Origin: Capitella teleta
Taxonomy: Eukaryota; Annelida; Polychaeta; Capitellidae
Direction of reading: 5' to 3'
NCBI GenBank assembly: GCA_000328365.1
Contig: KB293367.1
Location: forward strand, 62,001-126,000
DNA length: 64,000 nucleotides
Shown here: in pieces, positions 26,485-40,473 of the stretch
How positions within the stretch are numbered: the first letter of the stretch is position 1
How the letters are laid out: each line of letters opens with the position of its first letter
The notes under the pieces: model-generated
The model's input: the letters and a program-made list of their open reading frames with translations, nothing else
Databases searched by the model: none
What the model was told of the DNA's origin: nothing
Program-made: the position numbers and the translations under genes

Positions 26485-28241
26485 ATTCTGAATTATTAAT
26501 TACCGCCATTAGAAGAAAACAAATTTAAATAGCACGCTTGTTTCAAACAAAAATCTCAGGTAATAATGTAACAGTTGGTTGCATATAGATTAAAAACGAT
26601 CATTCTTATCATAGTCAAAAAATGTTGAATGATATTTGTGCACAAAACAATGATTGATTTAAACGAGTTGAACATTTGGAACGAGGAATGTATGATAAGA
26701 TCTGTTATTAAAACGCTCCCCGGGTTCAAAAAAGGATTGATATGAGGGGAATATAATTGATACCAGGTAAGGATAGTTAGCCTCGATAATACGTCATAAA
26801 AAAGAACCAGTTCATATTCAGATGACGCTGCAACAATGGATGTGTTACGCGATCCCGTCGTGCATATATGGAAAGGTCACAGAAAAATGAAATCGGTTTA
26901 CACAACTTCTGTACCATCCCTGCTCTGTTCGGATGTGAACCCGTGCCCTCAGCTCAGATCGAAGAAAATTGGAGAACACAAACTTGGCATTGTCAGCACG
27001 GAAATATCTTAATTGCCTATGGCCCTGTCACCAAAATATTGCGAGCATAATTATGATTAAGGGGAGGGCATTATGGTGAGGTCGGAATGTGATAAAAATA
27101 GATTGAATGGGTGTCCGAAAGTGTGCGTATTGTTCCCAAGACATTGACAGTAATTTGAGTTCCCCATTTCTTCCGCAATGTTGCACATATATATCATGCA
27201 CATATATATCTAACACCGCATCAATATGCGGCATTTGGTTTGCCATATAAAGCTCACCTATCTTTATGAACAATCCCTTTTTCACCAACAATAATATTAC
27301 AATAACCTACTAATTTTCACATGAATGCATCACAAAACATTCATTCTAATCATATCTCACATCAATAGTTGTTGACTCTTCTAAAAATATTCAATTTTTA
27401 ACTATTTATACGACGCCGACCTAATTTCCAAAAAAGGCGCGAAATTTCAATCCGAGGGACGTTTTGCTGGCGGATGTTTATATTGCGCGACGTTTGCGGC
27501 TGCCAGCATTTTACTTGGTAAAAGTAGGACGTTGGTGATATGAAAAGAGTTCAGCAGTAAATCTAAAACCCGGATAGGTTGTTGTAGCCCTTTGCGAAAT
27601 TGCAAGCTACAGCATGGACGCTCTAATATTTGGCGGATTTTTTGCGTGAAAATTGTATGGTAACCTATAAGCCAAAAAGCATTGCCCTTATAGTGTCTGG
27701 TCAGTCTATTACAATAATTTATAACATCATTTTTGGTATGAAAATCTCTGAATGTCCAAAATAATTATTAATGTGGTCATAATTTAATTTAGCATATATC
27801 TTGCTTCGTGATGATCATTGTTGGAATCAAATAATATCAGTGTGAAGGTATAACCTAGGCCATAATTTATATATTGACTTTGGTTTCAGGGCAATACATT
27901 AAAGATTACCAATAATCACTAATTACGGTAAACGCAGCCATTTTTATTGTGAGTGCGTTATGATCTTAAATGTTTTCCTCGTTTTGTTCGTTTCCTTCTT
28001 ATTTCCTCCTCTATATAAAGGAAATCCTGTTCACGTCTCTAACTGATTTCTTTGTGTTTTTTATGTTCTGGCGCCCGTATCACCCAAACGGGTTGGGTGG
28101 AGCCGTAAACCCCCTCCCCCCATGCCTCATGCTCCATGTGCTATATAAATGGATAAATTTGTTTTATTTATTTATTATTATGCCTCATGCAAATAAATCG
28201 GGTAGAAAAGACAATTTTGAATGAGGGAGGAATATTTTTCT

Positions 28242-28607
28242 GATTGTTTTGAACTAGTAACCAATGATAGAGGATGCATCACCAAAGGCAAGTACGCCTT
28301 TTGACTGACATATTTTTAGACAATACGCTTGCTGTGGACTAAATCCTAGATACATCGAATTTGTAAGGTTTTAAATTTCGCTTTCTTCTCGCGTTCGATT
28401 TCAGACTGTAGTGACGTGACAAAAGTAATTCTCCTGTTAACAATAGGAGCCATCGAGTGAGCAGATGTTTCAGTAGTTCTCATAAAAGAAATCTCGCACT
28501 CATCTCGTTTCAAGCTATTCTGCCTGAGCAGGAAATTTGTATTTTCATTTGTCTTGAATATCATTCACAGTTGACAAAAAATTTCAAAAAATGGTCTTTG
28601 GTCACTC
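28242..28607 (+). repeat. Unclassified interspersed repeat, copy 1
   Basis: About 366 bases align along their length, with roughly 75-80% similarity by eye, to the reverse complement of 60666-61022. Shared stretches include TTGTTTTGAACTAGTAAC, GACATATTTTTAGACAATACG and TCAAGCTATTCTGCC with small differences. No terminal inverted repeats, coding region or A tail seen, so the class is unknown (old non-autonomous element). Confidence 0.85.
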
Positions 28608-31600
28608 CAAAAAGCCCTTAGAATCGATCTAAAAAGGTTCCGAAATGAACAGAGTTCATTTTTAGATGAAAGTGATGTGTGAACGCGAAAAGATTTTTTT
28701 TTGTGAGAGTCAGATGAGCCCCATATAACATCATAAAAGAATGTTATCTGCTGCACTTCAATTCAAACTCTCTGCTTTGTTATAGATTCGTTTGAATTTG
28801 GTGTGTAATCATTGCATGGTACCATAATCAAAACAACTGCACTCTTAAAGGAATGAATGCATAGTGCGAGAGCGATGCCCTATTTGTGCTAATTCCACAA
28901 GCTTATCCTGAATCCTCGGTAACATATAACGGTCTCATTGGCTCCCTGGGCGAAATTTAAAAAATGGCCAGATCTAGAAGACTCAGCGAGTCGGCATAAC
29001 GTTACACTTGCAGGAATACAATGAATTTTCCCACGCTGTTTGTATGGGGTCTGCAGGTTGCAGATTGAAATCGTGAGAAATGACAAACGCTCACGAAAAT
29101 CAACATTTCTTCGTTTCCTCGCCTCATTAAATATGCAAAACAGTAGATTTCACGCAAATAAAGTTAAAACAAGCTTTGTTATATGGCTGGGATTAATCAT
29201 AATATTGATTTATGCGTCTTCTGACACCAGAATAATATTATTATAATATAATAATATTTCAATATTATTATAGCGCTCGGTGTTCTAGAGCGCAGGCCAC
29301 TTTTTTACACTGTGACCTGTTTTGTAACACTTTCTCGGAAAAGCGCAGTTCCATTGTAAAAACATTGAAATCGTAAACATGGAGTAGATGGACTGCGTTT
29401 GGGCCACTCTGCATAATATATTCAATGCCAAACATAATATGCGCTCATTGGTCACAATTTTTTATTTAGAGATAATTTTACCGAAATCCTAATGCACTTG
29501 CTTTATTTTTATTGTGCTTAGATGTGGGTGATTTATGATTGTTCATTTTCAACCCCCCCCCCCCCCCTCCTTTTTTCCTCGGGCTCAAAAAAAGAAAAAC
29601 AACAAAAAAACGAAAACAAAAACAAAAACACAACAACAAAAAAGAAAAAAAAACCCTTATCATTATTTTATCATAATGGTTTAAGCAGAGGTAGTTTTAC
29701 GGGCATCATGAATTTTAATCACAGCTTCCAAGTGAATCCTTTTTCAACCTCTCCATAAGAAAGGTTATCTTTGGCAAGGTCGACCACGGGTGCTCTGGAC
29801 TAGTTCGACTAGGGGCAACATAAGAAGCAAATGCCTGGGGACGGCTGAAGACGAGAGCTTTTAGTCGCCAGATGGCACTGTCAGTGGGAGTTCCTTCCCA
29901 CAATGCAATGCGACCACTCTAAGCGCAAAAAACACACAACCCAGAATATCCTCAGTGAACTTTGCCTCGCGCTGTTCCCAACCAGTTCGGAAAACAACCT
30001 GTACGGCGAGCGGTCTTTGTTTCCCCAGACAGCAAAAGGGCAGAACATGCTCCACGGCATATCCTTCAAATATAACAGCCATGCTTCTCAGATTATCCGT
30101 GCAGGATCTAATCGGGGAATAAACCAATCATTCTTTAGGAGGCCGGTCGAAAGTCTCGGTGGCGCCGACCAACCGCTCCTGGGAGGCAGCCTGAGCAATA
30201 TGTCTTTCTGTCCGATGTTATCTCGCTGCGCAAAAGACAGTGTATATTCATCAGAGACAGTGCGCTTCAGACTTCGCCCGCAACGTCACAAAACACTTGT
30301 AAATGAAGGAGTACATTTAGACACGATTAGCCCAATACTAGTAGTGTCTACACTAGTTTTGCTTCATTCGGTTTGCCCGTATTATCGCGTATACACCCTC
30401 TGATATATATGTTTCATTGCATATATACATGGAATATAACACACAGTGAAACATAACACATAAACTATAAATAAAACCTACGCATTTGATTCAATGCAAA
30501 AGTCTTTTAAACAATCAAATTTCTTGCTGGGTGTTGATCGTTGAACACACTAGAAACCCCATGGCTCCACCCTCTGCGCTCAAAACCTAAACTGCAAATT
30601 GCAGCGTAGCCTATCACACACTATGGATCTACAACAATTTGAATTTATTTACGCGTTATTTTTTAATAATTAACTTAATTAATTTAATTTAATAATTAGT
30701 GGTTTTTGCATTGTTGATTATTTTCTCAAAGAAAGACTGTCATCTTTAAATGCGTTGAATTTCACTTTTATAGTGCAACACTTTCACGTATTGGCCCACC
30801 CACCTGATTATACGCCAAGTAACAATTTGATGTTGCATTTTATACTCTTGTCCTTTACCTACCAATAACACAGGTGATGAGGTTGTCAAACAGAGCAACG
30901 CCGTAACTGCAATCCAACTGGTTCAATGCATATTGATTCGGAAGAAAAATCAACCCTGGAACAAAACGAACTCATTAGAATTAAAATTAACCTTAATTAT
31001 TATCTTAATTATTACCTTAATTATCTTAAACACTAAATATTATTCAGAGATATACCAATTTGTTGCATCGAGATCACTACATACCATCCTCCCACCCTAA
31101 TTTGTTATATATATATTTTTGATACCAAATAAAACAATTCAATTCAACAAATTAGTGAATAATTAATTTATAATTAGGAAATACATATTCCATTATGGTT
31201 AACTTGTCTGAAATTCCGAATACTGCCAGCATAGAGCACCCCAAACAGTCAGTTATCTGGTTCAGTCGGTTGGTTGTGCCCTGCGAACGTTATCACCGGC
31301 CGCGCGTCTTATCACGTAGAAAGGGGTCGCTATCGAGCGATGTTCGCTTGATTTATCGTCAAGAAAATTAGATGCGCACGATGCAATCCTAGATACCGAC
31401 GTCCGATCGAAGTCATTTGTCGCGAGGTCACTCGCTCTTCGCCCTAATCGCGACCAGCGTCATACATTACAAGCATAGCCGCGTCCCCCGATGTTGAAGT
31501 CGGGGTCAGAACCCGTGTTAGGTCACGAGGGCCAATTGGCGGCCATTTTGAATGCGCGAGACCAGATCAGAAAGAGGCGGTTTCAATTTCGCGCCTGGAT

Positions 31601-32117
31601 GGACGGAGGAATATGCGCGAGGGATGGGGACGCAAGCCTGAGCTTTCCGGCCAACCACAATATCCAAAGTGGAAATTGCGTTTCTGATTCATGACGGGTG
31701 TTGCTCCGATGACGCTGGCTTTCAAGGCCGACGAAGTGCACAAAGAGCCCTGTGTCCCATTGTGGCTGAGGTGTTCTCGTCAGTGTTGATTTCGAACGAC
31801 GACGTCGAACGCAGTGATCGCTCACATCGAATCAACACTCATAAGGACGCATGCGCAAATTGACCGGAAGGTGAACAAAGCTGTGAAAAGGCGGGCGTTG
31901 CATGAAAGGTAGTCCATCACTTATGCCGGGCAGAACCCTGGGCGTCCGAAGGGACCTCCGATATCCTCACTGACTAATTGCCTGCGGTACGGATTTGACG
32001 CCGCATATTCATCGGAGGTCCTCGGGGCCACGTGACTGCACCGCGTCCTTCGTTTCGCTAGCGTCCGCTGTGAGGCGCCGGTGAGGGATTGAACGCTGAA
32101 ATCTCGTCTCCACGAAG

Positions 32118-32162
32118 CCAATCACGAGGGTCGCTATGACGTCACAAGGAGCAAAGATGGCT
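32118..32162 (+). promoter_or_regulatory. Promoter-like cluster: CCAAT, CRE, YY1-type word
   Basis: Within 45 bases: CCAAT at 32118-32122, palindromic CRE TGACGTCA at 32137-32144 and AAGATGGCT at 32154-32162 (the YY1-type word often found at transcription starts of TATA-less genes). The surrounding 1 kb is rich in CpG. No matching coding exon was found, so the target gene is unknown. Confidence 0.25.
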
Positions 32163-35100
32163 GATTGATGATGGATGAGTGCGAGTGCAGCGAAGCGGAT
32201 GAAAAGTAAATCATGGCGATCGGTTCACATCGTACAGAAATCTTATAACTCGGATTAATTCAACTTTGCGCCGTGGACTCTCATGTCGCTACAGAGGCCA
32301 ATAGAAATCCCTTTGTTTTGAAGTCGACAGAAGCGCATGATGTACGCGTTGGTGGCGGTAGTGAAGGGAACCCACTCGCAGATTTACAGGTCCCTGGACG
32401 GCATCTGGCTGCGAGGGCCAGCCACTGCCATCCAGTCACCCCGATATTGACTCTGATAATAATATACGAGATCGTAAACAATGCACTGCGATGTTACCAT
32501 CGCGTGAATGACAATAGAACCCGTGCAAGATGCGCGTGAGAGAAGCGCATTGAGGACGCGAGGGAGAGCTTCCTTGTGAGCTTGTAATATAGATATGCAT
32601 ACTTATACGAACCAGATATTAAAGCTCCAAAATGTGTTAGCTACCCACTTGGTTCACCCTTCAGACCATGTCATCAGTTCAAAGAGCATCCACATGAATC
32701 TCAATCCAGGCACTTTGAATCCAATGTCACTTTGCTATAACTCAGAACGATAGCACTATACAGGTTTGATTAAGCCAGCTGTTGATAAACATGCTTTGAC
32801 ACGAAGAAGCCTACGAAAGCCACAAGCGTAGTTTCAATCACTGGGCCTCTCATAACGCAACACTAATCCCTAATCCATAAGCTAAGCGCATCTTTTTCGC
32901 GGATTAGGACTGAGGAATAATCTCGCTCGGATTAACCCCGTCGGAGGATCTCTTGTTTCTGTTTTACGTGCAGCGATCGTTGCATTCCCACACGTTACAG
33001 CGTCTCACAGGAGAAAAAAATAATCGCACGATCCAGAAGGGATCCAGAGAAGGAAGAAGAAGCGATGATGCAGAGAAACGTTGAAGCACACACGCCTTCG
33101 ACTCAACATTCCGATGTATCAATTCCAGAGAATTGATACATACTTTTGTGGACGACTGAACGCACGCACAACAGATCTACTCACTGCAGGACTTCAATCC
33201 GGGATAAGCTCAGCAGTTTTATTACACTTGGGCTCAAAGGAAATATTTCATTTGTTTCATAAGCGTTATAGTTAAGCTTCTTGTGTTGCAGATGTAGAAG
33301 ATTTTACCGTTTAAATACCTTTCTAACACCCGGTTTATGAACGACAGCAATCAGCTGTGGTTTTGATCCTTAAAAAATATTTAGATTTAAAAATATTTTA
33401 AAGATTTTTAGATTTAAAGATATTTAAAAATATTTAGGTGGGGATTTCACTCACCTCTGCGATTAAGTCCAGTTACATCCACTCGCTTGTGGTAATCATG
33501 GTTTAACAAATTTATTAGATAAGGGTGAATGTAATACGGCTTACATTACATTCCACCTGTTGTGAATTGCATGCCACGCAAAATACTAACAATTATGTTA
33601 TATTATATTATGTTGGTGGAAATTACATAATCGGCCATATTGGAAAGGCAAGCTGTCATGAGGACTTTTGGGCAACATTACACAATTCGAGGCACGAGAC
33701 ATATGGTTCACACAAGTTAAATATGAATTCAATTTATAGTAATAATTTATTATGTTTAGCAGTGAAATCACGGTACACATGCATTTGTGACCGCTCAACA
33801 TTTACCTATATTTATATTGTATGTTTCGAATGTTTCCAAATGTATTATACGTGGTGTATTGAACATGACAGCAGCCTTTGATTGAGAGAGAACTCACATT
33901 GCTTTCATTCTGCCTTCACGTTCATTGTTATGATTGCTGACCTAGTTCAATGAATGTGTCATGCTACTGCTTTTGTTTCTACTCTCCATGCGTCCAATCA
34001 AATAAACAGGTCAATGAACCCACATTCCTCAGCTGTATATTATCCTAACGATGATTCGTCGAACTCAACCTCACTAATCAACCAACACTCCGCAGAGTAA
34101 GCTTAGTCCAATAATGATAAACCTCCATTAAAGGCATCAGCCAAAGGAACCAATGATCTGCATATAACCGTACATCGACAACAACCACAAACATGTACAT
34201 GTAATGCAGCTTAACCTAAGATCTGAAGAAAAAGAAGAAAAAGAGCCTCGACGAGGACATCTGAGGGAAGTGAGTAATGTTATGAACGCCAGTCACTATG
34301 GCGACAGTGGCTGTAGCAAATTGCGGCAATTATCTGAGAGATCATTGCCAATGCAATAACGAGGCTAATCACCCGATACACTCTGTAGGCAACAAGGGCC
34401 AGAAGCGCAATCCTATCAAAGTCAACATTGAACAAGCAAAGCAAAGTTCCCTGGGGTTTTTGCTGGTCTTCAAAGGTTGTTTTACCACACAATCATTCAA
34501 TATTAGTATCATTGCTGGTTGCAAATCAATGCAATTATCACGAGGAGGGTTTGAATTTGAAGCATTCTTGTCTAAAGCTGTTGGTTTTACTTTTTATTCC
34601 ACTGACGACAATGGTAACCTAATGAAGTGCACGATGTCCGGAATGCTCTGATTGCAAATTACTCTCGTGCTGGGTACGTCAGAAGGGGCCAATTAATCGC
34701 AATGCTTTAAAGAGCAGCAGAACACGCTTTGAAGAAATCTCAACGTTCAGTCGATTGCTGCCAGGGGCTCCGAATAATTGGCTCAGTGCTAGCTGGGTCT
34801 ACTAGCAATTCGATGAGCTGCCTTCAGGCATCGTTCTCCAAATGACCAATAACGAAAGTTCTCCTCACCTCAGAGTCTGATCTCACAAGTCAATAGGTCA
34901 GAGGTCAATCAACTAGTTATAGCTTCCAAATTATTATCAATATTAATAGTTTTTGGGAAACTTTAGGAGCAAGGCCTAAGCTTCATCCAGAAGTTACGTG
35001 TGGATGGTGATGCAACGTTTGGTGAGCTTCCATCTCAAGGCTGTGTTCATTATTATATCATAAAAGAACCCCGGTGCAAGTGGATGTCTATTTGTAGGTA

Positions 35101-35524
35101 CATTAAAGGGGGTCATCCCTGTTGATTGGCGGTGCTTTTTGAAGATCAAAGAGACTGTTGCTTGGGAGGCAGCGAAATACGAAATTCGCTCAAATAGGTA
35201 TCAAATGCATTGCTGTCGCGGTGCAGTCGTACAAGTACTGTCGGATTACTATCGCATCGTATTAAGTAAATTACTTTCACGACATCACAACGGCTTCGCG
35301 ATTTCCTGTCACGACTGGCTCCGACAGGTTTCTGAAGCGGACAGAAGCCCCGAAAGCCACGTCGCACTCCATACAAAACACAGCGCGACCAGAAATAACG
35401 GACAGCCACGAAATTGAGTTTAGCGAACGAAAATGACTTTGCGTGATGGCAATATGAGGTTGGAAGGGGAAAAATAGTACACCAACCAGCTGAGGCTCCA
35501 CAACCACTAATACTCCGATAGCGG

Positions 35525-35532
35525 TGACGTCA
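35525..35532. promoter_or_regulatory. CRE palindrome TGACGTCA
   Basis: Full CREB/ATF site in a CpG-rich stretch, upstream of a short plus-strand frame beginning at 35618. Confidence 0.3.
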
Positions 35533-35684
35533 CGACTCCGTTGCGTTCTCTCGCTCTCCTGCGCACTGCTTGTCTACATCCAAATTTGCACCCCACACGG
35601 CGCACACGCTTCTTCAATGTGGAGTCGCTTCGTCTCTGCGAGGGTTTTACGCGATGCCATCGATAGCTTTAACGCTACAAGCCT

Positions 35685-35750
35685 GCGGTGCTGGCCCTGA
35701 AGCGGCGCGGTGCTGGCCCTGAAGCGGCGCGGTGCTGGCTCTGAAGCGGC
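35685..35750 (+). repeat. 22-base tandem repeat, three copies
   Basis: Unit GCGGTGCTGGCCCTGAAGCG plus GC repeated three times with one C-to-T change in the last copy. GC-rich and not a multiple of three. Confidence 0.9.
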
Positions 35751-37962
35751 GTGATGTTGGCATTTCATTCACAAACATTGCCATCTCAGCAGGCTTACGA
35801 TTTGACGATTAGTCGGTCTGCTTCGCCAATCCATCACTTTGGTTAGTTAAGGAAATGATGGATTGATTCTTGAGACTTGAGGCCGATTGCTTCACTTTAA
35901 CAAATGAAGATGGTTTTCACGTAGCGGGATTTCTCCTTCAGCGGAATTAATGAATCAATGCACGATTGGTCCGCAATCCCTATAAGATCAATAGCATCGA
36001 CACCTTTTCACCATGCATTCGAAATGTGTCGTGTGGTCCCATATACCGTAGTCAGTATCAACAAGGCGCCGATATGAAAAGAAAAAGACAGCCACGTGCA
36101 CTTTGCACGTTGTTAATATTGCAATTGACATGCAGTTGTCCAGTGACACAATCAGACAATGAGAGGAGAGTTGAGGTGGAACAGTTGTATCAGAAATCAG
36201 AATCTGTCGGAAATGACAGATGCTAATATAATTATTTGCTTGGTATTTCATTTCAATCTATGGTTATAATTATTTGAGGCAAGTAACATTTTATATAGCA
36301 GAATTGCAGAATATTAATTGGTATTGGAGTGTGTGTGTGTGTTTGAAGAGCAATCCCTTGCAATGGCAATCGCAACGGATGTCCAAAAAACAGCCTCATC
36401 CAGAGAAATCCTTGTTGACAATCGTTGATGTTCATTCGAACAGAAATTAAAAGGCGAAAAATGAGCGTTGAGCTGTTACCATTTTGAACGAATCTTGCAA
36501 ATACCTTAAAATGGAAGCTGAATTAATCGCGTGACGCAATCATTCCCAACGGATAGTCCAATTACATAATCATGTTATATCTTTCAGTGATATTATGTCA
36601 GTCATAATTCTATATTCACAGGTCTGATTAATGTCAGATCTGAAATTTGATAACAGATAATGACTTACATAAAAGTGATAAAACGTATATTGGTGTTTAT
36701 CGATACAATTAAGTTTTGCACCTGTAATCGATCATGAAATTTTAATATGTTTAATTTACGTGTAAATTGTGCAATACCTGAATACAAGATACAATGTGTG
36801 GCTGTTTCAACCGGTGTGTTATTGATTTTGAAAGAATGATTGATTTGTGAAATCTCGCTCTGTACTGAATTGACTCATTGAATCATTAAGAGGACAAAGG
36901 AAGATGGATTACGGTTATGATTAAGTGATATCTGTCACTTCTCCCTTGCTCTCAACCCAACGACATTCAGGATCTATTGTAAATACAGACAGTCTTGAAG
37001 TGTGACCCGACCCTCAACGGTTACATATTGATACAGCGCAGTTCCATTTCTTTGGTGTATTAATGTTTGAGTTAAAACATAATGATAAATAATTATAATT
37101 ATAAGTTATAATTATACTTATATATAATTAAAGTACATACTTAATAAGTATTATTATTGTTATTGCTTGCGTTGTAAACAACCAATAATTGTTATTGCAT
37201 CCATGTCCTGCAAAATTGAACTGTGGGTGTGACAAAAAAAAATTCTAGTTGCATAAAAACAATATTTCTAGTTGCATCCAGCTGATTTAGCTAAATTAAA
37301 TTAAATTAAATTAAATCATTCATAAAGCTGAGCACTGTCATAAGTACTATGAATTCTACCAGATTCCATCAAATGCTTTGAAACAAGTCATAATATCAAT
37401 CAGATATTCTTCCTCTGTGTTGTGAGTTCACCAGACGAATGAAAACCAGCAGTGTGTAGAAGATTTCACCCCGTGGATCTCGTAGGAAAACAAACGAGAT
37501 GCAACGCCAACGTAAACTATGGACATCAGGTTCATCACGGTCATTATTGTCACCATGGTCATCAGGGTCTTCACGGTAAGTATGGCCATCAGAGTTATTG
37601 TCTCAGACATCACGGTCTGGTCTTCATAATTTGGTCGATCGGCTTGGCTTGTGGTTTGGCTCTGGCTGAGCTTTTCTCATCATCTTTGGTCATCTTCTTC
37701 GTCATTTAAGCTGTTTGCATTTTCAGTCATCATCTTTACCAAATTTTCAAGAAATATTCTTTGTGTGATACGTCTTTATCTGTATCCTTGTCCATCTGTT
37801 TGTTTTCGTCTGTGTTGGTTCTGATTTCGTGATTCAGAATGCATTCTTGTACTGGCTTGGTTGAAGGCTGTTCATTCAGTGGAGTAGGTATCAACAGCAA
37901 TGATGGGCTCCAGGGCTCCAAGTACAACTAGTATCCGCTTCTCACACATACCAGCAATAGCC

Positions 37963-38323
<361 letters not shown>

Positions 38324-40423
38324 GTAATTATTACAGTTACGCAATTATATGGATATGCAATTACATGTAAGTGATCATTATAAGTATGGCTATTAGCTCT
38401 CTCAACTTTCGTTTTTATAAAGACAGAAATGAATCGCCCGTGGGATATGTCCAATGCTAACTACTACGATTATGCAATTATGAGATTATACGATTATGTG
38501 TATGCATGTAATCATTAGGAATGAGTTATAATACGAGTAGTATAGAGTAAGTATATCGGCAAGTGTCGATACTGTTTAGCATGGTTTTGTGCTTACAATC
38601 GAAAGTATCATAACGTACAACATTAAATAAGGATAATAAGATGAACACATGTGCAGTACATCCTTAGTCTAAAATCAAACTCAAGACAAATGCGTACATT
38701 TGTCTTAAATCTCAGGGATGCTGCCCTAAAGAGACACTTCCCTTCTGAGGTTACAAGTGCTATCATCGCATGCAGGGTCAATGACCTGCAGAGGTATGGC
38801 TCGGTTTTGAGTCCGGATCACAATTTAAATCATTTTCATTTCTCGGCGTTGCAATAAAGTCAATCTCATCATAATCGCATCGGTTCACATTTCATTTGGG
38901 TTAAGAACTCGAGTACGGAAACAATAGTTACTGACGGCAGCTCAACTGGCTTTTGTTGTCTTTTTAGTTATAAAGTGGCATTAATGGAGTCATTGTTTAA
39001 CTGCCGGCGGTCAGTACGACCAACTTGCAACAAACAGGGGTCTAATAAGTGAAGTGAAAGACAAAGTCGATAACACGGAGGGCACCATCATGTGATGATA
39101 TCACCCTTACTGGCTGCCAACGAGTCTCACCCTTTTTAAGATTAAAGATTTGTACAGAGACAAAGGTCCCTGGTGGTAGGCGTTTGGCTCTACTGGGTTC
39201 CTTTTCTCTATATGTTGCAATATGGACCCTCCACGCCTCTGATTCGATATCAATAAACCTAAAATATAGCTTGAAATCTTTAATAAATGTTTTTTTCATA
39301 TGTCAGCTTCATTGGAATGGCACCAGCATTACACCCCTGATGCGATATCAATCGTATGCCCAATCACAGCGAGATTATATCCATCGTTTTCCTCGAACAT
39401 TATGTCACTATTCACATTTTCTTTCCTTGTAACTGCTTCGGAATTTCGCGAAATAAATAATATATTTATATATATTGGAAGCCTTAATAGAAGACAGCTG
39501 CCAATTTCCGTTATTTGGTTCATCTAGGCATGCACCCTTATGCCTGTCAGTTGGTTGCACAGTCGAAATGGATATAACAATGCAATTGTGATACATTGGC
39601 TTTGCATACAATAGACGGTGTGTATACCCAATCCATTGAATTTGATCATTCTCATTATTGATTGCATGTATTTGTCTTGCGTTTGGAATGTACCACTTTG
39701 GAGGCTGAAAGAGTGCATTGGGAATATTCGGTAGAGTTCAACTGTTGAGCATAAGCCAGGGAGCTTGAGAGAAGGTCCAGAGCAGCATTGATAGATTATT
39801 CACGGCTGAATAATTCTGCTTTAACTATTAACGCCAGTGCAAATTGATTTAACCCTTTGATATAATATTACATATCCATGGGCGTAAGTCCCCAGGAAAT
39901 CAATTCAAGTTGACTCAAAACTGCGCATGCTGTTATATGATCATACAACGGTTCACGTGTATACATACTTCTATATAGGGTTATTGAATAACATGTGTCA
40001 ACCTTGGTATTCGATCATTCTCCGGGGGGGGGGGGTCATTTTTCATTTCACCCAAATATGTGAGCGTCCACGGCAAAACCGGTCACAAGTCGCAAATTGC
40101 GAAAGCGAGCTATGAGCGAAAAACACCATGTGGGGTGATTATAAGCGATTTTCAGGTTTTGGGCTCAGAGCCTTCATAAATCATCCATGCACCATGTCCC
40201 GAAGTATTAGGCATGAATTAACATCCTAAGTGCCTCAAATATGATATTTTCCAACAGCACCCTCTAGGCATTATAGAAAAAAGTCCGAAACAATGGCCGA
40301 TTATCATGGTTTTTGACCCTCAGAATCGCCAGTAGTTTTTCAGCGAAACCCGCCATATTTTATATCAATGAGAAGATCTGCAAGGGAACTCTCTTATAAT
40401 GCAGTCCTACGTCACGTATAAAT

Positions 40424-40473
40424 NNNNNNNNNNNNNNNNNNNNNNNNNNNNNNNNNNNNNNNNNNNNNNNNNN
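40424..40473. other. Assembly gap (50 N)
   Basis: Fifty undefined bases; true size unknown. Confidence 0.99.

Larger units (their letters stand above)
25401..31200. other. AT-rich gene-free block
   Basis: No supported gene. Holds a T17-G15 run (26443-26475), a C15 run (29553-29567), an AT-rich palindrome near 29228-29273, a repeat tail with a GCTATATAAATGG word (near 28141) and one copy of an interspersed repeat (28242-28607). A 500-base stretch near 29750-30400 has longer frames on both strands that match no family I know. Confidence 0.45.
31200..36000. other. Gene-free block with two promoter-like spots
   Basis: CpG-containing, repeat-poor sequence. It includes promoter-like words around 32118-32162 and 35525-35760 (listed separately) and an AT-rich imperfect repeat of ATATTTAGATTTAAA near 33377-33440. 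No reading frame shows a recognisable domain. Confidence 0.4.

Noticed and set aside
29715-30403. Overlapping frames of 60-166 codons on both strands
   Set aside because: No known domain, no consistent splice sites and conflicting strands; left as unexplained sequence.
37452-37709. Histidine/glycine-rich frame (HHGHYCHHGHQ)
   Set aside because: Arises from imperfect short CATCA/GGTCATCA-type repeats with no start context, signal peptide or splice sites.
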